DNA from: Shewanella sp. KT0246
GTDB lineage: Bacteria > Pseudomonadota > Gammaproteobacteria > Enterobacterales > Shewanellaceae
Assembly (NCBI RefSeq): GCF_019654955.1
Contig: NZ_BPEV01000024.1
Span: 1-64,000, forward strand
Direction of reading: 5' to 3'
DNA: 64,000 nt
Part shown: piece after piece, positions 57,534 through 64,000 of the stretch
Numbering within the stretch: position 1 is the first letter of the stretch
How the letters are laid out: each line of letters starts with the position of its first letter
The notes under the pieces: generated by a model
The model's input: the letters and a program-made list of their open reading frames with translations, nothing else
Databases searched by the model: none
Told to the model about the DNA's origin: nothing
Program-made: the position numbers and the translations under genes

Positions 57534-57977
57534 ATGGCAAAAGTAGAGATATTAGTCGGTACGACACAAGGCGGAACCGAATATGTTGCTGATGATATGG
57601 CAGCTCAACTGACCGATTTAGGTCATCAAATCCAGATACATTTAACACCAGATCTAGCAGATTTAGACCGAAATTCACTGTGGTTAATCGTGTGTTCTAC
57701 ACACGGAGCTGGTGATCTTCCAGACAATATTGAACCATTTTATCAGCAACTGATCGCAACTAAAGACGATCTTAACTCAGTGAAATATGCTTTATGTGCC
57801 ATTGGTGACTCAAGTTACGATACTTTTTGCCAAGGCCCTGAAAAAATAATTTTTCAACTAGATCTTTTGAATGCACAACCCATTGTGAATAAGATCCAGA
57901 TTGATGTACAAATGGATCCTGTGCCTGAAGACGCTGCTTTAGCTTGGTTATCTGAGTGGCAAACAATTATTACTTAG
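57534..57977 (+). CDS. mioC: Flavodoxin-like protein MioC
   Basis: A 147-residue flavodoxin, FMN-binding (EILVGTTQGGTEYVADDMA, STHGAGDLPDN, CAIGDSSYDTFC). MioC supports biotin synthase activity in E. coli. It lies beside oriC exactly as in E. coli, and transcription from it would run into oriC. Confidence 0.95.
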   Translation: MAKVEILVGTTQGGTEYVADDMAAQLTDLGHQIQIHLTPDLADLDRNSLWLIVCSTHGAGDLPDNIEPFYQQLIATKDDLNSVKYALCAIGDSSYDTFCQGPEKIIFQLDLLNAQPIVNKIQIDVQMDPVPEDAALAWLSEWQTIIT

Positions 57978-58452
57978 TAAAATTTAGTTAATATCTTCAT
58001 TTATACCCACAATATGATCTAATCTTATCCACAATAAGTTAATTAGAAAGATAACTATGTGGATAAGCTATTATTTTATCCGATCATAACTTTGTATTGA
58101 TCCACACCTGATCTTGTTAAAGATCACCCCTGTGGATAACTAGCCGATCTATCCCCAAGTTATATTGAAACTGATCGCAGTTAGATCACAGGATCGTTTT
58201 AGCATTAACTTATGATTATAAAAGAAAAATAGGCTTTTCCACAGAAAACCTCGATCCTAATAGTAACAGTAATAAAAAGATCTATTTAAAGATCTTAAGA
58301 TCTATTAAGCGAAGCGTGTCTGATCAAAATGAGAAAATTGATCATTCCCGAAAGGCAAAGCAAGTGCTAAAATACTCGGCTGAAACACTCTTTCGATCTA
58401 AATTCAGATTTAACTGTAAATTAGAAAAATTACTTTTACCCAAGGTTACAAA
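57978..58452. other. oriC: Chromosomal replication origin oriC
   Basis: The gap between mioC and mnmG has the E. coli oriC layout. Perfect DnaA boxes lie at 58025-58033 (+), 58058-58066 (-) and 58131-58139 (-), with near-matches at 58098-58106 (TGATCCACA) and 58235-58243 (TTTTCCACA). An AT-rich unwinding region with GATC-starting 13-mer-like repeats (GATCTATTTAAAG and relatives) lies at 58278-58307. About 14 GATC sites are spread through it, consistent with Dam/SeqA control. The mnmG-side orientation of the 13-mers agrees with E. coli. It is about 475 bp, with no ORF. Confidence 0.95.
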
Positions 58453-60342
58453 ATGCATTTTCATGAACGGTTTGATGTTATTGTTGTTGGTGGTGGTCAT
58501 GCCGGAACTGAAGCGGCACTTGCAGCAGCAAGAATGGGATCTAAAACCCTCTTACTGACTCACAATATTGATACCCTCGGACAAATGTCTTGTAACCCAG
58601 CCATAGGCGGAATTGGTAAAGGTCATTTAGTTAAAGAAATTGATGCTTTGGGTGGTGCAATGGCAACAGCCACTGACTTCGCAGGTATTCAATTTAGAAC
58701 CTTAAACTCAAGCAAAGGCCCAGCAGTAAGAGCCACTCGTGCTCAAGCTGACCGAGCGCTTTACCGTCAAAAAATTCAGCAAATTCTCCAGCATCAACCT
58801 AACTTACGAATTTTCCAACAAGCTGTAGATGACTTAGTTGTTGAAAATAATAGAGTTATTGGTGTAGTGACTCAAATGGGATTAGCATTTGAATCTCCAA
58901 GTGTTGTATTAACAACGGGTACCTTCCTCAGTGGTAAAATCCATATTGGATTAGAAAATTACAGCGGTGGCCGCGCTGGTGATCCACCAGCAATTGCACT
59001 AGCAAATCGGTTAAAAGAATTACCAATCCGTGTTGGGCGTCTTAAAACGGGTACACCACCGAGAATCGATGCCAACACGATTGATTTTGATAAAATGCAA
59101 GAGCAAAAAGGTGATGATCCGTTACCAGTCATGTCGTTTATTGGTGATGTTGAGCAACACCCAGAGCAAGTCTCTTGTTTTATCACTCATACCAATGAAA
59201 AAACTCACGATATTATTCGTGGTGGACTTGATCGTAGCCCAATGTATTCAGGAGTTATTGAAGGTATTGGTCCAAGATATTGTCCATCGATCGAAGATAA
59301 AATTAATCGTTTTGCAGACAAAACTTCACATCAAATCTTTATTGAACCAGAAGGACTAACCACCAATGAGATCTATCCAAATGGGATCTCAACTAGTTTG
59401 CCTTTTGATGTTCAGTTAAATTTAGTCAGATCAATTCAAGGTATGGAAAACGCAGAGATCATTCGTCCTGGTTATGCCATTGAATATGATTATTTTGATC
59501 CAAGAGACCTTAAAAATTCATTAGAAACTAAAAATATTGATGGTTTGTTCTTTGCTGGACAAATCAATGGTACAACAGGTTATGAAGAGGCGGGAGCTCA
59601 AGGCTTATTAGCTGGCATGAACGCATCTTTACAAGTTCAAGGTAAAGAGGTTTGGTGTCCGAGACGCGATCAAGCATACATTGGTGTGTTAGTTGATGAT
59701 TTATCAACTTTAGGCACAAAAGAGCCATACAGAATGTTTACCAGTCGTGCAGAATATCGTTTACTACTTCGTGAAGATAATGCTGATTTGCGTTTAACTG
59801 AAAAAGGTCGTGAACTTGGTTTGGTTGATGACGATCGCTGGCAAAAATTTAGCGAGAAAAGAGAATCTATTGAAACTGAACTGCAGCGCCTGCGCAGTAA
59901 TTGGGTTCACAACAATTCTCCACTGTTAGACGTATTGAATCCTGAATTGAATACACCCATTTCTCGTGAAGCTTCATTTGAAGATCTATTACGCCGTCCA
60001 GAAATGGATTACAAGAAGCTCATGAGCTTAGAAGGTTTTGGCCCTGCAATTGAAGATGCACGTGCTGCAGAGCAAGTACAAATTCAAGTAAAATATTCTG
60101 GCTATATTCAAAGACAGCAAGGCGAGATCGATAAAGCCATTCGTCATGAAACGACAAGTTTACCTTTAGATCTCGATTATCAAGAGGTGGCGGGTTTATC
60201 TAATGAAGTCATTGCTAAGATGAATGAGCATAAACCAGAAACCATTGGTCAAGCTTCACGGATCTCTGGAATGACCCCAGCTGCTATTTCAATTTTGTTG
60301 GTTCACCTTAAAAAACGTGGTTTATTGCGTAAAAGCGCATAA
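58453..60342 (+). CDS. mnmG: tRNA uridine-5-carboxymethylaminomethyl modification enzyme MnmG (GidA)
   Basis: A 629-residue FAD-dependent enzyme, partner of MnmE (44896-46254) in tRNA U34 modification. The dinucleotide motif GGGHAG is at residues 13-18 followed by [11 protein letters not shown]. Family blocks are [18 protein letters not shown]-like ([15 protein letters not shown]), [26 protein letters not shown] and the C-terminal helical domain. The start is the ATG at 58453, just right of oriC. Confidence 0.98.
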   Translation: MHFHERFDVIVVGGGHAGTEAALAAARMGSKTLLLTHNIDTLGQMSCNPAIGGIGKGHLVKEIDALGGAMATATDFAGIQFRTLNSSKGPAVRATRAQADRALYRQKIQQILQHQPNLRIFQQAVDDLVVENNRVIGVVTQMGLAFESPSVVLTTGTFLSGKIHIGLENYSGGRAGDPPAIALANRLKELPIRVGRLKTGTPPRIDANTIDFDKMQEQKGDDPLPVMSFIGDVEQHPEQVSCFITHTNEKTHDIIRGGLDRSPMYSGVIEGIGPRYCPSIEDKINRFADKTSHQIFIEPEGLTTNEIYPNGISTSLPFDVQLNLVRSIQGMENAEIIRPGYAIEYDYFDPRDLKNSLETKNIDGLFFAGQINGTTGYEEAGAQGLLAGMNASLQVQGKEVWCPRRDQAYIGVLVDDLSTLGTKEPYRMFTSRAEYRLLLREDNADLRLTEKGRELGLVDDDRWQKFSEKRESIETELQRLRSNWVHNNSPLLDVLNPELNTPISREASFEDLLRRPEMDYKKLMSLEGFGPAIEDARAAEQVQIQVKYSGYIQRQQGEIDKAIRHETTSLPLDLDYQEVAGLSNEVIAKMNEHKPETIGQASRISGMTPAAISILLVHLKKRGLLRKSA

Positions 60343-60371
60343 ATCGCAGTAAAAAGTTGTGTTTTGACCAA

Positions 60372-60397
60372 TAAGGGAAGCTTTGAGGCTTCCCTTA
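60372..60397 (+). terminator. Hairpin between mnmG and rsmG
   Basis: TAAGGGAAGC / GCTTCCCTTA with a 6-base loop, 30 bp past the mnmG stop. The T tail is weak, so attenuation rather than full termination is possible. Confidence 0.5.
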
Positions 60398-60461
60398 GTC
60401 ATTTCTGCCATTCATAATACCCGATGATTTATGATTCCCTTTGATTTAGAGGTCACTTAGC

Positions 60462-61085
60462 GTGCTAGCCGATCAACTTAAAACATATCTAGCTGAAACC
60501 AATATTTCAGCGACAGAAACTCAACAGCAACAATTGGTTGGGTTTGTTACCATGCTAAATAAATGGAATAAAGCCTATAACCTGACATCAGTCAGAGATC
60601 CTGAACAGATGTTAATCCGTCATGTTATGGACAGTTTAGTGGTTTCTCCTTATCTTAAGGGACAAAGATTCATTGATGTTGGGACTGGACCAGGCTTACC
60701 TGGGATCCCATTAGCTATTTTAAATCCTGACAAAGAATTTGTACTTCTAGACAGTTTAGGAAAGCGGATCCGTTTTCAAAAGCAGGTTCAGTTTGAATTA
60801 AAGATCAATAACATTACTTCAGTTGAAAGCCGTGTTGAGGCTTATGAACCTGAGCAAAAATTTGATGGTGTAATTAGCCGTGCATTTGCCTCAATTGAAG
60901 ATATGTTGACTTGGTGTCATCACTTACCTGCTGATAATGGTCAATTTTATGCGTTAAAAGGCCAACTCAGTGAAACTGAATTAACCAGTATTCCAACTGA
61001 ATTTGATGTAGTAGAAACCATCACATTGACAGTGCCAAAGTTAGATGAACAAAGACATCTGTTAAAGCTAGTGAAGAAATCATAA
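60462..61085 (+). CDS. rsmG: 16S rRNA (guanine-527-N7)-methyltransferase
   Basis: RsmG (GidB) methylates G527 of 16S rRNA. It is 207 residues, the same length as E. coli RsmG. SAM motif [12 protein letters not shown] starts at residue 72, and the N-terminal helices include [17 protein letters not shown]. It starts with GTG with GAGG upstream. It precedes parAB, the standard mnmG-rsmG-parA-parB order. Confidence 0.97.
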   Translation: MLADQLKTYLAETNISATETQQQQLVGFVTMLNKWNKAYNLTSVRDPEQMLIRHVMDSLVVSPYLKGQRFIDVGTGPGLPGIPLAILNPDKEFVLLDSLGKRIRFQKQVQFELKINNITSVESRVEAYEPEQKFDGVISRAFASIEDMLTWCHHLPADNGQFYALKGQLSETELTSIPTEFDVVETITLTVPKLDEQRHLLKLVKKS

Positions 61086-61142
61086 CGCTGGCAATAAAAT
61101 AAATATTATCGGACATCGTAAATATGTCCTTAGGGTGAACAC

Positions 61143-61925
61143 GTGGGTAAAATCATTGCCGTAGCCAACCAAAAAGGTGGCGTAGGAAAAACAACAACTT
61201 GTGTTAATTTAGCAGCCTCGCTTGCGGCCACAAAACGCAAAGTGCTGTTAATCGATCTTGATCCACAGGGTAATGCCACTATGGGGAGTGGTGTTGATAA
61301 ATACGAAGTTGAAAATACCGCTTACGAATTACTTGTCGAAGAAAAATCTTTTGCCGAAATAGTCATTAAAGATACGACGGGCAAATATGATCTGATTGCA
61401 GGAAATGGTGATGTTACCGCAGCTGAAATTAAACTCATGGAGTTTTTCGCCAGAGAAATTAGATTAAAAAATGCATTGGCAGAAGTAAAAGATGATTATG
61501 ATTTTATCTTTATTGATTGCCCGCCATCACTGAACATGCTGACAGTTAATGCCATGTCGGCTGCTGACTCAGTGTTAGTGCCAATGCAATGTGAATACTA
61601 TGCCTTAGAAGGCTTGACAGCATTGATTGATACCATAACTAAGTTAGGCGCTATGGTTAATCCTAACTTGAGCATCGAAGGGATCTTACGAACAATGTAT
61701 GATCCTCGTAATAGATTATCAAATGATGTATCTGATCAATTAAAACAACATTTTGGCGAAAAAGTTTACCGCACAGTGATCCCGCGCAATATTCGATTAG
61801 CTGAAGCGCCAAGTTTTGGGGCTCCTGCAATGTATTACGATAAATCTAGTGCTGGTGCCAAAGCCTATTTAGCTTTAGCGGGTGAAATCATTCGCCGCGC
61901 AGAGCAACAAACAGAATCTAAGTAA
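61143..61925 (+). CDS. parA: Chromosome-partitioning ATPase ParA (Soj)
   Basis: A 260-residue deviant-Walker ATPase with KGGVGKTTTCVN near the N-terminus and LLIDLDPQGNATMGSG. The segment IFIDCPPSLNMLTVNAM carries the switch aspartate. It moves origin-proximal parS-ParB complexes in chromosome segregation. The start is GTG. It is followed by parB 15 bp later. Confidence 0.97.
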   Translation: MGKIIAVANQKGGVGKTTTCVNLAASLAATKRKVLLIDLDPQGNATMGSGVDKYEVENTAYELLVEEKSFAEIVIKDTTGKYDLIAGNGDVTAAEIKLMEFFAREIRLKNALAEVKDDYDFIFIDCPPSLNMLTVNAMSAADSVLVPMQCEYYALEGLTALIDTITKLGAMVNPNLSIEGILRTMYDPRNRLSNDVSDQLKQHFGEKVYRTVIPRNIRLAEAPSFGAPAMYYDKSSAGAKAYLALAGEIIRRAEQQTESK

Positions 61926-61940
61926 GCGTAAGGGAATAAA

Positions 61941-62834
61941 ATGACGTTAAAAAAACGCGGTTTAGGTAAGGGCTTGGATGCTTTGTTAAGTAATAGCAAC
62001 GCTGCGAGCCGAAAAACTGAGCAGACTCAAACAGAAGCTGAAGTAATCCAAGCGCCAAAGGAAGATGGCTTATTGATGCTCGATTTAGATTTACTGCAGT
62101 CAGGTAAGTATCAACCGCGTAAAGACATGTCACCTGAAGCGTTAGAAGAGTTAGCGGAGTCAATTAAATCACAAGGTGTTATTCAACCTATTGTTGTGCG
62201 TAAAATTGATGCCGAAAAATATGAAATTATTGCAGGTGAACGCCGCTGGAGAGCATCGCAAATAGCTCAATTAGACAAAGTCCCATGTATTGTTAAACAG
62301 GTCCCGGACGAGTCAGCAGTTGCCATCGCTTTAATTGAAAATATTCAACGTGAAGACTTAAATGCTATGGAAGAAGCTATAGCATTACAGCGATTACTAG
62401 AAGAATTTGAATTAACACATCAACAAACTGCCGATGCTGTAGGTAAATCTAGAGCAAGTGTTTCTAACTTATTACGTTTAAATAGTTTAAATGAGCCTGT
62501 TAAACGTTTATTAGAATATGGCGATATAGACATGGGTCATGCTCGTGCTTTACTTGCTATTGAAGGTGAAGAGCAAACTAATTTAGCTCGATTGGTCGCT
62601 TCTAAAGAAATGACAGTTCGCGAAACTGAACGATTAGTGAATAAAGCCCTAAATCCGACTAAAGAAGCCGAAAAACCAACTAAAGATCATGATGTAACCC
62701 GCTTAGAGCAACAGTTAATTGAAAAGTTAGGTGCTAAAGTGGCGATAAATCATGGCAGTAAAGGTAAAGGTAAAATTGTAATAAACTACCAAGATCTTGC
62801 TGAATTGGATGGAATACTTAGCAAAATTCACTAA
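61941..62834 (+). CDS. parB: Chromosome-partitioning protein ParB (Spo0J)
   Basis: A 297-residue CTPase/DNA clamp that loads at parS. The N-terminal domain has QYQPRKDMSPEALEELAESI-like start and IIAGERRWRASQIA (GERR box). The helix-turn-helix domain has TADAVGKSRASVSNLLRLN, and the C-terminal dimerisation domain ends IVINYQDLAELDGIL. The cognate sites are the five parS-like palindromes elsewhere in the window. Confidence 0.98.
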   Translation: MTLKKRGLGKGLDALLSNSNAASRKTEQTQTEAEVIQAPKEDGLLMLDLDLLQSGKYQPRKDMSPEALEELAESIKSQGVIQPIVVRKIDAEKYEIIAGERRWRASQIAQLDKVPCIVKQVPDESAVAIALIENIQREDLNAMEEAIALQRLLEEFELTHQQTADAVGKSRASVSNLLRLNSLNEPVKRLLEYGDIDMGHARALLAIEGEEQTNLARLVASKEMTVRETERLVNKALNPTKEAEKPTKDHDVTRLEQQLIEKLGAKVAINHGSKGKGKIVINYQDLAELDGILSKIH

Positions 62835-62946
62835 ATCCCCCAACAAAGTCATTTCAATAGTAACTTTGTAACAAGGCGTAATTTTGACTTTTTAGAAATT
62901 TAGAGCCAAATCACGCCTAATATCACTGTTTAACCTCTCATCAAAG

Positions 62947-62974
62947 TTGCAAACAAGGTGTGAAAAGGTATACT
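62947..62974 (+). promoter_or_regulatory. Probable promoter of the atp operon
   Basis: A -35 TTGCAA (62947-62952) and -10 TATACT (62969-62974) are separated by 16 bp, about 85 bp upstream of the atpI start. The 225-bp gap from parB otherwise shows only weak hairpins. Confidence 0.5.
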
Positions 62975-63059
62975 TTGCATGCTTTTTTTCCTGTCTGAGT
63001 TGTTAATGATCACATTAATGGCCCAGTGGAAAAATAAGTACTAATGCGGAGATTCAAAA

Positions 63060-63443
63060 TTGAGTAAGGTTTTAGCGCGTCGTGGCCGGTGGTCAGCCTA
63101 TCGAATAGTGTTGTTGCAGGCGGCGGTAGCTGGGGGAACTTCAATTTTCTTTTTCGCTCTGTGGGGAGCTCAGTATGGCTTATCTGCTTTAGCAGGTGGT
63201 CTTATTGCTGTACTCCCTAATTTTGTATTCGCAACCCTTGCTTTCTCTCATGCGGGAGCTAAAGCGTCAGGAAAAGTCGTTTGGATGTTTTTCTTGGGGG
63301 AAGCGGTAAAGTTGCTGCTAACCATTGTGTTATTTGCCATCGCATTTGGTATGCTAAAAACGCCATTTTTGCCGTTATTTAGCTGTTATTTGTTGGCATT
63401 ACTAATACCTTGGACAGCCCCTTTATACTTCAAGCAAAATTAA
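63060..63443 (+). CDS. atpI: F0F1 ATP synthase subunit I
   Basis: A 127-residue membrane protein with about four hydrophobic helices and the typical AtpI middle (GLSALAGGLIAVLPNFVFA). It aids assembly of the c-ring. The start codon is TTG at 63060 with GGAG in the upstream leader. It is first in the atp operon, 12 bp before atpB. Confidence 0.88.
   Translation: MSKVLARRGRWSAYRIVLLQAAVAGGTSIFFFALWGAQYGLSALAGGLIAVLPNFVFATLAFSHAGAKASGKVVWMFFLGEAVKLLLTIVLFAIAFGMLKTPFLPLFSCYLLALLIPWTAPLYFKQN

Positions 63444-64000
<557 letters not shown>

Noticed and set aside
58316-58558. 80-residue plus-strand ORF at the right edge of oriC
   Set aside because: It starts inside the origin region, overlaps mnmG in another frame and ends in mnmG; composition is not protein-like.

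Overview
The window is a stretch of gammaproteobacterial chromosome around the replication origin, most likely from a Shewanella species. The evidence is gene content and order: the E. coli-like block yrdA-yrdB-aroE / tsaC-yrdD-smg-dprA-def-fmt-rsmB-trkA; the trkH-hemG-yigZ-pepQ-fadBA block; the glyQS / gyrB-recF-dnaN-dnaA / rpmH-rnpA-yidD-yidC-mnmE block; and mioC-oriC-mnmG-rsmG-parAB-atpIB. A split tetraheme cytochrome/flavoprotein pair also fits Shewanella. The DNA is moderately AT-rich. I see no insertion sequence, prophage, CRISPR array, tRNA or integron.

Layout. Positions 1-525 hold the leader (boxA) and two promoters of an rRNA operon that reads leftwards out of the window. Positions 526-13390 carry translation, RNA-modification and cell-envelope housekeeping genes (yrdA, yrdB, aroE, tsaC, yrdD, smg, dprA, a LysM protein, def, fmt, rsmB), with an inserted amidohydrolase pair, a truncated haemoglobin and hemF. 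Positions 13421-19637 are a potassium-uptake/haem region: trkA, two trkH paralogues and two hemG paralogues around a HlyU/BigR-type ArsR regulator. Positions 19730-25262 hold yigZ, pepQ and fadBA, with a PsrA-like operator upstream of fadB. Positions 25327-31473 hold a lipoprotein, tusA, a MOSC protein, a very large TolB-like/amidohydrolase protein and tag. Positions 31594-34578 are glyQS, followed by an HDOD protein. Positions 35865-42001 are gyrB-recF-dnaN-dnaA on the minus strand. Positions 42450-46868 are rpmH-rnpA-yidD-yidC-mnmE plus a DnaQ-like exonuclease.

Positions 46894-57406 are the accessory part: TetR and LysR regulators, a tetraheme cytochrome/Tat flavoprotein pair, a LysR regulator divergent from the formaldehyde-detoxification genes frmA-frmB, a Bcr/CflA efflux pump with a divergent MarR regulator, and an AGCS symporter. 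From 57534 rightwards come mioC, oriC, mnmG, rsmG, parA, parB, atpI and the start of atpB (cut by the window edge).

How it works together. The window contains a chromosome-segregation system: parA/parB at 61.1-62.8 kb and five parS-like palindromes at 26.4, 29.6, 30.9, 38.3 and 54.0 kb, all on the dnaA side of oriC. One forms the heart of a perfect 32-bp palindromic terminator between convergent genes, and one is written into the last codons of recF. The E. coli-type oriC (mioC-mnmG gap) has DnaA boxes, AT-rich 13-mer-like repeats and many GATC sites. The dnaA-rpmH gap has its own DnaA boxes and 11 GATC sites in under 200 bp, so two origin-like regions lie 16 kb apart.

Most of the window is conserved housekeeping DNA. 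I found no convincing wholly new system. The more unusual points are the parS arrangement, a dprA gene without a standard start for its full domain, the in-frame triplication of the trkH stop region, twin operators at the flavoprotein and MarR loci, and a metal-ligand-less amidohydrolase paired with an intact one.
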